A DNA stretch of 64,000 nucleotides, taken from NCBI RefSeq assembly GCF_964332355.1, contig NZ_OZ201293.1, forward strand, positions 992,001-1,056,000. The letters run 5' to 3'. The translations under genes and the position numbers were made by a program. Origin of the DNA: Imbroritus primus (GTDB lineage: Bacteria > Pseudomonadota > Gammaproteobacteria > Burkholderiales > Burkholderiaceae). The notes beneath the pieces were generated by a model, which saw only the letters and a list, made by a program, of their open reading frames with translations, searched no databases and was not told the DNA's origin. Below are positions 34,751 through 44,602 of this stretch, one piece after another (the first letter of the stretch is position 1; each line of letters starts with the position of its first letter).

Positions 34751-35593
34751 ATGAGAAACTTGATGTCGAACTGTACGTTTTTTTTCAGGCCCACACGCCG
34801 CACACAGGTTCGCTGGATCTGTGCGGGCGCTGCGTTGTTGTCGTTGGCGGTCTGCAGTACAGCCCACGCGCAGATGCGCATGTGGAAGCGTGGCGCTCCC
34901 GGTGGCTTCAATGCCGTACTGTATCTTCAGAACAGCAGTGGCCAGGCTCAGCAATGCAATGTGTCCTGGGCCAACGCTAACGGTGGCTTTGGCGATGGTC
35001 TCACGGTAATCGTCCAGCCTGGCGAGACCAAGCAGATCCAGACGGGTGTCGTGGCCGTCAGCGAAAGCTACCGCTGCAACGTCTATGTGGATCCCTTCAA
35101 GAAGCGTGAACAGGAACGCCTGGAAGCCGAACGCCGCAAGCGCGAGCAAGAGGCTCTGCAGCGGCAGCGCGAGGAAGAAGCGAAGCGGCGCAACCAGCAG
35201 ATCTTTGGCAGCCGGCCGCAGCAGAATCAGGCCCAGGGCAACACCCAGAATAATGCTGGCACCTATACGCCATCGTCTGCCTACACTCCAGCGCCGAGCT
35301 ATACGCCGGCTCCGGCCTATACGCCTCCGCCGTCCACTGCACGGCGCACCACGCCATCGACGTCAAATAGTGCGCGCAATCTGGCGATGCTCGGTACCGT
35401 GGCACAGGCGTTTGGCTCGATGAGCGAGAGTTCGGCGGCCGCGGATGCAGCGCGCGAGGAGCGCGAGCGTTACGAAACCGCACAGCGTGAGCGTCAGGCG
35501 GCCATCAAGGCACGTAATATCGAAACCAATATGCAGCGCGCCATGCAGGAAGCGGTAACCGCGCCGGATGTCAATCCGTGGGGAGTGCAATGA
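34751..35593 (+). CDS. Secreted protein with coiled coil and Pro/Tyr/Thr repeats
   Basis: 280 residues. A signal peptide with cleavage after AHA near residue 40 precedes a small beta domain with two Cys (QQCNVSWANANGG, SESYRCNVYVDP), then a highly charged helix (KKREQERLEAERRKREQEAL, about 115-150), a PSSAYTPAPSYTPAPAYTPPPS repeat (YTP units), and a second charged helix. The start at 34751 is preferred because GAGGGA lies 5 bases before it, although 34739 is also possible. No family was recognised. It overlaps the following lipoprotein by 4 bases, so the two are probably one functional unit. Confidence 0.75.
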   Translation: MRNLMSNCTFFFRPTRRTQVRWICAGAALLSLAVCSTAHAQMRMWKRGAPGGFNAVLYLQNSSGQAQQCNVSWANANGGFGDGLTVIVQPGETKQIQTGVVAVSESYRCNVYVDPFKKREQERLEAERRKREQEALQRQREEEAKRRNQQIFGSRPQQNQAQGNTQNNAGTYTPSSAYTPAPSYTPAPAYTPPPSTARRTTPSTSNSARNLAMLGTVAQAFGSMSESSAAADAAREERERYETAQRERQAAIKARNIETNMQRAMQEAVTAPDVNPWGVQ

Positions 35594-36501
35594 GCATGAG
35601 CAAATCCATCCGATGGCCCGCCGCTGCGGCTCTCCTGGCCGCGCTGGTGGTGTCGGGATGCGCCAGCACCGGCGCGTACAGCTACAAGAAGGATGAAGAG
35701 GCATACATCCTGAGCGACATCGTACCGTTGCGCAAGAGCGGCCAGAACCAAAAAGCGCTGGCCTTGCTGCAAAGCCGCTTCAATGACAAATGCGGAACGG
35801 GCACGCCGCTGGGCAAACAGGCGTTCGGCGTGGCGTTCAAGAATACCGATCGCGCTGACATGTACAACGCCTGCGGCCTGCTGAATGCGCATATTGCCCA
35901 GCTGCTGCATGAAACAGGCGACTACAAGCGTGCCGTGCCGGCGCTGCTGCAGGCGCTGCGCGACGAAATGTATCCGCAGGGCTGGAAATACGATCGCCTG
36001 GAGTGCAGCCGGTTGAACTACTACGGCTGGATCTACGAAGCCAAGCTGACCACCGTGCCGCTGCACCAGGCGCTGTACGAGTCCATGGACCGTTCCGGCA
36101 GCGCCGACGCCAAGCGCTTTATGCACAAGTCCTATCTATGCCGGCTCGATGAACATATGCAGCCGGAACAGGCTGCGGCGGTGAGCAGCGATTTCGTGGC
36201 GCAGGCCCGCAAGCATCTCGGGGAGGCGGGTGCTGCCGAGGCCCAGAAGTACACGCAACTGATTCCCGGTCCGGCGCGCGACTCGGCGCAGCGCATCATG
36301 ATGCGTCGCTATAGCGAGAAATCGATCACGGAACTGCAGATGCGCGCGCAACTGGCGACGCTCTATGCCAATGCCCTGAAGGCGGTGCAGAAAAACAACC
36401 TGAACGCCCCGGTCGAGAAAGATCCGTCGCCGATTGTCGAGCACTGGACAGGCAAGGTCGAGGAAGCCAACAAGAGCGTCAAGCTCTTTGCCGATTCCTG
36501 A
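35590..36501 (+). CDS. Lipoprotein of unknown function, TPR-like
   Basis: 303 residues. A lipoprotein signal ends in LVVSGC (Cys at about residue 23 from the ATG). The body is helical with a tetratricopeptide-like character (SDIVPLRKSGQNQKALALLQSRF, then YNACGLLNAHIAQLLHETGDYKRAVPALLQALRDEM), which suggests a protein-protein interaction platform. It starts inside the stop codon region of the secreted coiled-coil gene (ATGA overlap). Function unknown, probably periplasmic or outer membrane. Confidence 0.78.
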   Translation: MSMSKSIRWPAAAALLAALVVSGCASTGAYSYKKDEEAYILSDIVPLRKSGQNQKALALLQSRFNDKCGTGTPLGKQAFGVAFKNTDRADMYNACGLLNAHIAQLLHETGDYKRAVPALLQALRDEMYPQGWKYDRLECSRLNYYGWIYEAKLTTVPLHQALYESMDRSGSADAKRFMHKSYLCRLDEHMQPEQAAAVSSDFVAQARKHLGEAGAAEAQKYTQLIPGPARDSAQRIMMRRYSEKSITELQMRAQLATLYANALKAVQKNNLNAPVEKDPSPIVEHWTGKVEEANKSVKLFADS

Positions 36502-36539
36502 TCATCGATTGCCATTCCACGGGAAGGGGGCGGATGCGA

Positions 36540-36896
36540 TTACTCCGCCAGTTCCGCCTCCCGAAGCCGCCGCTCGCATTCGTCCATCAGATCGAGCGCA
36601 ATGTCCGATACGTAGTTCGGCGACAGCGCTTCCATCATCTCATGCGCCGTATACAGGCCTGCCTCGCGTGACAGCGTGCCGGCCAGCTCGCGCGCCAGCG
36701 CGTCGCTCAGGGCCGAGAATGCCTTGCGCTCGGCATGCGGCAGCGACAGGTCATGGCGTGCCAGCCATGAGGCGGCGAGCGTCGCCCCTTGTGCCTCGGT
36801 CAGCCATTGGCCATGTTCGTAGAAGGTCGACAGCCGCTCGGCCGCGAGGGCGAACAGCAGCGATTTTCGGGTGGTGAGATTGAGGCGCGCGGACAT
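36540..36896 (-). CDS. Conserved hypothetical protein
   Basis: 118 residues from the ATG at 36894-36896 (MSARLNLTTRKS); an upstream ATG at 36929 is less convincing. The sequence is alpha-helical and acidic at the C terminus (DLMDECERRLREAELAE). No domain was recognised. It lies downstream of the anti-sigma/sigma pair on the same strand and could share its transcript. Confidence 0.6.
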   Translation of the reverse strand: MSARLNLTTRKSLLFALAAERLSTFYEHGQWLTEAQGATLAASWLARHDLSLPHAERKAFSALSDALARELAGTLSREAGLYTAHEMMEALSPNYVSDIALDLMDECERRLREAELAE

Positions 36897-36972
36897 TGGG
36901 GCAACGTTGGGGTACATCGGGGGCAACATCGGTCAGGGAGAGATGATAGCCCATGCCCGCTGCCCCGGCGGC

Positions 36973-37764
36973 TCAGCGTGGCTGGGCTTGGTGCTGTTCC
37001 GGCCGGGCCAGTTGATGATAGGCCGCCTCCGCCGCGGCCAGGAGTTCTTCGCGCGGCATGCTGCCCGACAGGGCGTAGCCGAACGGCCCGTCGACCCAAT
37101 AGAACACACTGACTGCACCCTCACGTGCAAAGCGGAAAGCCGTTTCGCGATTGCCCTCCGACGGGCGGACGTAGAGCGTGAGCCTTTGCTGGCGGGCATC
37201 CTGGTACATGAACTGCGCCGCTGGGGCGGGCCCGGCCGGTAGTAGGCGTCCGCCAACCAACTCGAATCCTTGGGCCTGCAGATGCGGAATCGCAACGGCA
37301 TGGCCAAGCCGCTTGGACAGCCACTGCACCAGATGTGCCTCCTGTGACGCCGCGACTTCCACCGGGTGGCGCACTTCAGGCGAGTAGGTGACATGAGCCA
37401 GGGTCGCCTGCGTCCGCAGCTTGGTCGCATAGTTGCGCTCGGCCAGCAAAGGCGACGACACCGGCCATAGGCCGCGCACGCTGTAGCCGATCACGCCGCC
37501 CAGCACCAGCCCCGCCAAGGCCGCTGCCATACCGTAGCGCCATTGCGGCGTGCGTCGAGCGGCACGCTGCAAATGGGCCGGCACCGGGGTTTCCAGCCAG
37601 CCATCGAATGCCGCGTGCAGGGCTTCCTTTTGTCGGCGCCAATCGCGCACGCGCGCGGCTTCTTCGGGATGATGCGCCAGCCGCTGCTCGGTCTCCGCTG
37701 CCTGCTGCGGAGACAGGCGCCGGTCAATGAGCGCATGCAGTTCGGAATCGAGCGGGGGTTTCAT
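36973..37764 (-). CDS. Anti-sigma factor (zinc-finger-less, single transmembrane)
   Basis: 263 residues. The N-terminal cytoplasmic part (LDSELHALIDRRLSPQQAAETEQRLAHHPEEAARVRDWRRQ) resembles anti-sigma domains of the RseA/ChrR-like group, one membrane helix follows at about residues 75-97 (MAAALAGLVLGGVIGYSV), and the C-terminal half is periplasmic. No Cys-rich zinc site is present. Its start overlaps the end of the ECF sigma factor gene by 4 bases, the standard coupling of a sigma with its membrane anti-sigma. Confidence 0.8.
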   Translation of the reverse strand: MKPPLDSELHALIDRRLSPQQAAETEQRLAHHPEEAARVRDWRRQKEALHAAFDGWLETPVPAHLQRAARRTPQWRYGMAAALAGLVLGGVIGYSVRGLWPVSSPLLAERNYATKLRTQATLAHVTYSPEVRHPVEVAASQEAHLVQWLSKRLGHAVAIPHLQAQGFELVGGRLLPAGPAPAAQFMYQDARQQRLTLYVRPSEGNRETAFRFAREGAVSVFYWVDGPFGYALSGSMPREELLAAAEAAYHQLARPEQHQAQPR

Positions 37765-38267
37765 TTCACTACCTTCAGGTGGGCCGGGCCGGGGCCGGAT
37801 TGCTGCGCCAGGATCTCGCGCAGCCGGTCGCGCGCCCGCGACAGCCGGGACATCACCGTGCCGACGGGAATCCCCAGTACGCGTGCGGTCTCTTCATATG
37901 TCAGCTCCTCGAGCGATACCAGCAGGAGGACTTCGCGCTGTTCCGGCGTCAACTGGGCCAGGGCACGGTCAAGGTCGCGCAGAGCCAGCCGGTCGCCTTC
38001 GGTACCGCGTATCGCGGGCATGGCGTGGGCCTCGTCAAGCGGTGTGGTCTGCGGCCGTGTGCCACGCTGGCGGACCTGGCTGACGAACAGGTTGTGCATG
38101 ATGGACAGCAGCCAGGCTTCCGGACGCGTGCCCGGGCGGAACAACCGGAAGCGGGACAACGCCCGTTCGAGCGTGTCCTGGACCAGGTCGTCGGCCGCAT
38201 GCGCGTCGCCGGTCAGGGCGCGGGCGTAACGGCGCAGGCGTGGCAGGTGCTCAGTCAGGTCGGTCAT
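37761..38267 (-). CDS. ECF sigma-70 family RNA polymerase sigma factor
   Basis: 168 residues with sigma region 2 (DAHAADDLVQDTLERALSRF, about 25-45; LLSIMHNLFVSQVRQ) and region 4 (LAQLTPEQREVLLLVSLEELTYEETARVLGIPVGTVMSRLSRARDRLREIL, about 105-155). No sensor domains. It is followed by the anti-sigma gene and preceded, in the same direction, by a COG4315 lipoprotein that may belong to its regulon. The signal is unknown. Confidence 0.88.
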   Translation of the reverse strand: MTDLTEHLPRLRRYARALTGDAHAADDLVQDTLERALSRFRLFRPGTRPEAWLLSIMHNLFVSQVRQRGTRPQTTPLDEAHAMPAIRGTEGDRLALRDLDRALAQLTPEQREVLLLVSLEELTYEETARVLGIPVGTVMSRLSRARDRLREILAQQSGPGPAHLKVVK

Positions 38268-38332
38268 GCGTGTTCTGCAGCGTGGCAGGCGCGGGGCGAA
38301 TGCCCCACACCGTCATGATAGTCCCGCCGCAG

Positions 38333-38725
38333 TTACTTCGCCACGCGCCAGACGTTGTTGACGCCATCGCCGCTCTTGTCGCCGGGTTTCTGGTCCTTGA
38401 CCCAGTAGTACAGCGGCTTGCCTTTGTAGGTGACCTGCTGCTGCCCGTCGTCGCGGGTGATCAGCCCGAAGTCCCCGCTCACCGGGCCGTGTGCCAGCAG
38501 CGGCGGCCAGTTGGCGGCGCATTGGCCGTTGCACACGCTCTTGCCGCCGCTGTCCCGGTCGAAGGTGTACAGGGTCATGCCATTGGGACCGACCAGCATG
38601 CCGTTGGTCATGGTCGCCGGTGCGGTGGCCTGGGAGCCGGGCATGGCGCCGCAGGCAGTCAGGACGATGGCGGCTGCCGAAGCGGCTGCCCAGCGGGCGA
38701 ACGGAAGAGAGCGTTGGGTTTGCAT
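38333..38725 (-). CDS. COG4315-type repeat lipoprotein
   Basis: 130 residues. A lipoprotein signal ends in LTAC (near residue 25). The mature part has the repeat motif LVGPNGMTLYTFDRDSGGKSVCNGQCAANWPPLLA, characteristic of the COG4315 secreted repeat family, and a second unit YKGKPLYYWVKDQKPGDKSGDGVN(N)VW. The two Cys may form a disulfide. The AAGGAG ribosome binding site precedes the ATG at 38725. It lies 65 bases before the ECF sigma gene on the same strand. Members are often linked to envelope stress or metals. Confidence 0.82.
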   Translation of the reverse strand: MQTQRSLPFARWAAASAAAIVLTACGAMPGSQATAPATMTNGMLVGPNGMTLYTFDRDSGGKSVCNGQCAANWPPLLAHGPVSGDFGLITRDDGQQQVTYKGKPLYYWVKDQKPGDKSGDGVNNVWRVAK

Positions 38726-38918
38726 GGTGTCTCCTTGAGGTGTGGGGGCCGCGGCGGTGTGCCGCTGCCATTGTGCGGACGTTGCAACCGGTAAACGCAG
38801 CGTGCCCACGGTTTATTCCCAAGCCGCGTGAATTTTTGTGCAGGCGAGGCAATCGTGCCAAACTGATGGCTGGCGGACATGCCCGCGCATGGCCCGCTCA
38901 TCCCGGGAAGGAGTCGCC

Positions 38919-41029
<2,111 letters not shown>

Positions 41030-41033
<4 letters not shown>

Positions 41034-41251
41034 GCGATCATGTACCGCCGCTCGACCGCCTGCTGTCCGTCAGCATGCCGTATGGCAAGTATCAGGGACG
41101 TCTCATCGCGGACCTGCCCGGGCATTACCTCAACTGGTTCGCCCGTACCGGTTTTCCGCCGGGCGAGCTGGGCCGGTTGCTGGCGCTGATGCACGAACTT
41201 GATCACAACGGACTGACGCACCTGCTGCAGCCTTTACGGGCCGAGCGTTGA
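41030..41251 (+). CDS. DUF3820 family small protein
   Basis: 73 residues starting with GTG (GTGA overlap with the fusA2 stop). The motif VSMPYGKYQGRLIADLPGHYLNWFARTGFP (residues about 13-42) is typical of DUF3820. Function unknown. Its position inside the EF-G transcript is unusual and suggests co-expression. Confidence 0.85.
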
Positions 41252-41254
41252 CTG

Positions 41255-41277
41255 GGCAGGGCTTTGACAGCCCTGCC
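41255..41277 (+). terminator. Hairpin after the DUF3820 gene
   Basis: GGCAGGGCT, loop TTGAC, AGCCCTGCC: 9 perfect base pairs directly after the stop codon. No T-run follows, so termination efficiency is uncertain. Confidence 0.45.
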
Positions 41278-41499
41278 GCCGCCACGAAAACCCTGTCGGG
41301 CGCCCCGCCGAACTGATCCGGTGTTTTCTGCCAAAACTGCTACTGGTATTGTCCGGCCCACCTGCTAGGCTCAAGGTATCTCCGCGTCGGGCGGCATGTC
41401 GAGGCGCGTGCGATCCGGGCTTGCCGCCGCTGATCAATGCAACTGATGTGAACGGATGCGATCAGCGTGGCCGGCGCGGCAAACGAACTGGCAGACATC

Positions 41500-41709
41500 A
41501 TGAGCGACTTCAAGCAGACCATCCAGCGCAAGGCCTCCTTTGCGCAAACCACCCGTGCGGTCCTGTGGGGCTTCTTCGGCGTCCGCAAGGGCGCGGAACA
41601 TGACCGGGACATGCAGCTCAATCCGATTCACCTGATTTCCGCGGGCGTCATCGGCGCGACGATACTGGTCATCGTACTCGTGCTGGTGGCACGCCATGCC
41701 GTGAGCTGA
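41500..41709 (+). CDS. DUF2970 family small membrane protein
   Basis: 69 residues from ATG 41500 (MSDFKQTIQRKASFAQTTRAVLWGFFGVRKG), the usual start of DUF2970 proteins, with one C-terminal membrane span (SAGVIGATILVIVLVLVARHAVS). A GTG at 41467 would add 11 residues. Function unknown. Confidence 0.8.
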   Translation: MSDFKQTIQRKASFAQTTRAVLWGFFGVRKGAEHDRDMQLNPIHLISAGVIGATILVIVLVLVARHAVS

Positions 41710-41742
41710 TGGTTCGGGCCACGTTGAACCGGCGTCGCTGGC

Positions 41743-42423
41743 ATGACTGCGCCATTTGCTGATCGGACTGACGCCGGCCGGCAACTGGGCCAGATGCTGC
41801 TGCGTGAGCTGTCTGCCGAACAGCGCGCGGACCTGATGGTACTTGGCCTGCCGCGCGGCGGTGTGCCGGTGGCGGCCGCTGTCGCTGCGGTGCTGGGCGT
41901 ACAGTTCGATATCCTGCCGGTGCGCAAGCTCGGCCTGCCATTCGATCCGGAGCTGGCGATGGGCGCAGTAGCACCAGGCGCGGTGGTGTATCGCGACGAA
42001 GAAATCATCGCCTGGCATCACGTATCGGACACCGCTTTCGACTATGTGCTCCAGCGCGAACGGGCCGAGCTGGAGCGGCGCATGACACGCTACCGGGCTG
42101 GCTCGCCGCCTCCTGTGCTGGCTGGCAGGACCGTGGTGGTGGTCGACGATGGGCTGGCAACCGGCGCGACCATGCAGGCGGCGCTGCTTGCCTTGCGGGG
42201 GCAGGGCGCCGCATGCTGCGTCGTTGCCGTGCCGGTTGCACCGGCCGGCGCAGCGGAGCGATTCCGCGATGTGGCTGACCAGTTCGTTTGTGTCCACACA
42301 CCCGTGCGGTTCGACGGCGTCAGCCGCCACTATGACGATTTTTCTCAAACCACCGATGCCGAAGTCCTCGCCTGCCTAGCTCTGCCGCACGGACCGCTCG
42401 CCCCGTCAGGCATCAGGACGTGA
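41743..42423 (+). CDS. Phosphoribosyltransferase family protein
   Basis: 226 residues. The PRTase signature VVVVDDGLATGATMQAALLALRGQG (about 128-152) binds PRPP. An N-terminal GLPRGGVPVAAAVAAVLG precedes it. These proteins resemble the 'predicted phosphoribosyltransferase' next to dienelactone hydrolases or stress proteins. The substrate is unknown. Its 3' end overlaps a minus-strand small gene by 11 bases. Confidence 0.88.
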   Translation: MTAPFADRTDAGRQLGQMLLRELSAEQRADLMVLGLPRGGVPVAAAVAAVLGVQFDILPVRKLGLPFDPELAMGAVAPGAVVYRDEEIIAWHHVSDTAFDYVLQRERAELERRMTRYRAGSPPPVLAGRTVVVVDDGLATGATMQAALLALRGQGAACCVVAVPVAPAGAAERFRDVADQFVCVHTPVRFDGVSRHYDDFSQTTDAEVLACLALPHGPLAPSGIRT

Positions 42424-42550
42424 CCTGCGGTTCGTCCGGCGTTTCTTCTGGAATCGGGGGTGTCAGCGGCGCCGGATCGCGTACCGGCGGAGTCTCCGGG
42501 TCCGGCTGCGGATGGCCCGGTGGGTGCTGTGGCGTGTGGAGGCTGGGCAT
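42413..42550 (-). CDS. Small proline-rich protein
   Basis: 45 residues with 15 prolines (starts MPSLHTPQHPPGHPQPDPETPP, ends DEPQVTS). AGGAC lies 8 bases before the ATG. The stop overlaps the convergent PRTase 3' end by 11 bases. It is too short for routine gene callers. Proline-rich peptides of this kind are annotated in related Burkholderiaceae genomes, but no function is known. Confidence 0.55.
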   Translation of the reverse strand: MPSLHTPQHPPGHPQPDPETPPVRDPAPLTPPIPEETPDEPQVTS

Positions 42551-42829
42551 GTCATTAGTCCTCGGGTCGTCAGGTGGGTGTGTCGGTCACGGGCCGGTTT
42601 CCGCAACGCTATGTGCCAGTCCCCGCATTGGGCCGGGCACATGCTCCAGTGTAGTGCGTGCCGCCGTCAGGAGCGAGGTACTGCGGAGCCCGCCCGGCAG
42701 GTGCACGCGTTGCGGGCACAGCGTGTATGCTTGGTCCGTGCCGGGTATACCGTTGCAGGATCGACGGCCTGACCGGCGCATACAACAACAATGGGACGCC
42801 GCGCCCGCTTTTCGACTCCAGGAGACACA

Positions 42830-43435
42830 ATGAAGCTGTTCTACGCCCCCACGTCGCCGTTTGTCCGCAAAGTCATGATCTCCGCCCATGAACTGGGGCT
42901 GGTCGATCGCATCGAGCTGGTGCCTGCGGCCGTCAGCCCGATCAACCGTAACGCGGACGTGGTCGCGCAGAACCCGCTTGGCAAGATTCCCGCGCTGGTG
43001 ACCGACGACGATGTGGCGCTCTATGATTCGCGTGTCATTTGCCAGTATCTGAACAGCGTGGCATCGGGCCAGGTGATTCCACCCGAAGGCCCGGCCCGCT
43101 GGACCGCACTGCGTGACGAGGCGCTGGGCGATGGCCTGATGGATGCCGCCGTGCTGATCCGCTACGAGACCTTCGTGCGTCCCGAGCCGCTGCGCTGGCA
43201 GGAGTGGATCGACGGAAAATTCGAGGCAGCACGCAGCGCCGTGCGCGGCATCGAAGCGCAAGCGCAGGCCCTGGAAGGCCGCAATGACATTGGCGTGATT
43301 TCCATTGCGTGCGCCCTCGGATATCTCGACTTCCGCAATCCCGAGTTCGACTGGGCGGCCCTTGCGCCGCGCACCGCGAAGTGGTTCGCAGGCTACAAGG
43401 CCCGCCCATCCTTCCAGGCCACCATGCCGAAGTAA
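42830..43435 (+). CDS. Glutathione S-transferase
   Basis: 201 residues. The thioredoxin fold starts MKLFYAPTSPFVRKVMISAHELG with the Ser/Cys-type active-site (TSPFVRK). Typical GKIPALVTDDDVALYDSRVICQYL with the cis-Pro follows. The C-terminal helical domain is normal. The chosen ATG fits the domain start better than 42791. It is a second GST, not adjacent to the first. Confidence 0.9.
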   Translation: MKLFYAPTSPFVRKVMISAHELGLVDRIELVPAAVSPINRNADVVAQNPLGKIPALVTDDDVALYDSRVICQYLNSVASGQVIPPEGPARWTALRDEALGDGLMDAAVLIRYETFVRPEPLRWQEWIDGKFEAARSAVRGIEAQAQALEGRNDIGVISIACALGYLDFRNPEFDWAALAPRTAKWFAGYKARPSFQATMPK

Positions 43436-43540
43436 GGCGCGAAGTTGGCCGTGAGGTTCAGGCACAACGCAAGCTGACGACGACGGGGTGCAAAAAGGTC
43501 GGTGCCGAGAAACCAGCGCCGGAAATCCAGCGCCACAGCA

Positions 43541-44218
43541 TCAGGGAATATGCCGGGCCACGCCATCGGGCCCGGCGAGTACCTCCCCGAGCGGGATGCT
43601 GGCCGCTTGCCAGTATTGGCCAGCCGGACCATCCGGCCGCGTGGCATACAGCGTTAGTGCGGTGAAACAGGCATGTGTCGGTGGATCCGCGTGCCGGGCC
43701 GCGCTTGCGGCTGCTTCCGCAGTGATGCGCCGGCTGGCCCGCGCCAGCGTCAGGTGTGCGCGAAACGCATTGCCGGTTGGCAGGCCGGCCTGCGCCAGAC
43801 GCGTGCGCAGATGATCGACCAGAGCCAGCAGTTCGTCGTTGGCCGTAAAGGTTGCCACCAGCACGCGCGGGCGGATGCTGTCCGGCCACCATTCGATGGC
43901 CTCCAGCGGCAGGCAGCGCAGCGGCCGTGCCAGTGACGGCAGGGTGCGCGCCACCTCCTGCCCGAGCTCGGCTGGCAGATCGCCGATGAAGGCCAGGGTC
44001 AGGTGCAGATTGGCCGGGTGCACGGCGCGAATGCCGGGGCCGCTGGCCAGTGCCAGCCGTTCAGCGGTGGCACGGACAGGTGTCAGGGCGACGAAGCAGC
44101 GTTGCCAGTGCAGGGCGGCGGCTGGGCTTGCCGGGCTTGCCGGATCTCCCGATGCCCGGCCGGGGTCTGGATCAGGAAAGTGCATGGGCGCCTGCGCATC
44201 GTTTGCAGCAGATGTCAT
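43541..44218 (-). CDS. thpR: RNA 2',3'-cyclic phosphodiesterase
   Basis: 225 residues of the 2H phosphoesterase superfamily. The two HxTx motifs are HLTLAFIGD (in PANLHLTLAFIGD) and HLTLARAS. It hydrolyses 2',3'-cyclic phosphates on RNA ends and, in reverse, ligates tRNA halves (hence LigT/ThpR). The first 35 residues are low complexity (ASGDPASPASPAAALHWQR), and a downstream ATG (residue 12) could be the real start. Confidence 0.88.
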   Translation of the reverse strand: MTSAANDAQAPMHFPDPDPGRASGDPASPASPAAALHWQRCFVALTPVRATAERLALASGPGIRAVHPANLHLTLAFIGDLPAELGQEVARTLPSLARPLRCLPLEAIEWWPDSIRPRVLVATFTANDELLALVDHLRTRLAQAGLPTGNAFRAHLTLARASRRITAEAAASAARHADPPTHACFTALTLYATRPDGPAGQYWQAASIPLGEVLAGPDGVARHIP

Positions 44219-44292
44219 TCAGCATAGCACCCTCGCGTCATGCTGCCATTGACTACACTGAGAACTTCTTCGTCAGGATCCTGATTCCGCAC

Positions 44293-44562
44293 ATGGCCCA
44301 TATCGTTTTCGCACCCGCCATCCAACGTCATGTCGCCAGCCCGGCGCGCGACATCGCGGCCGCTACCGTGCGCAGCGCGCTGGATGCCGTCTTTGAATTG
44401 CAACCCGAACTGCGCGGCTACATTCTCGACGACCAGGCTCAACTGCGCCGCCACATGGCGATCTTTGTCGATGGGCGGGCCATCGCGGACCGGCGGGGCC
44501 TTGGCGATGCGTTGCGGCAGGACAGCCGGGTGTACGTGGTGCAGGCGCTGTCGGGCGGATGA
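44293..44562 (+). CDS. MoaD/ThiS family ubiquitin-like protein
   Basis: 89 residues starting MAHIVFAPAIQRHV and ending in the Gly-Gly C terminus (VVQALSGG) that sulfur-carrier ubiquitin-like proteins need for adenylation and thiocarboxylation. The chain VRSALDAVFELQPELRGYILDDQAQLRRHMAIFVDGRAI resembles MoaD/ThiS in its beta-grasp pattern. No partner E1 (MoeB/ThiF) lies beside it. It precedes the propeller gene by 40 bases. Confidence 0.85.
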   Translation: MAHIVFAPAIQRHVASPARDIAAATVRSALDAVFELQPELRGYILDDQAQLRRHMAIFVDGRAIADRRGLGDALRQDSRVYVVQALSGG

Positions 44563-44602
44563 TTTCCGTACACTCACTCCCGATCTTCCGTACGGAGCGA
44601 CC

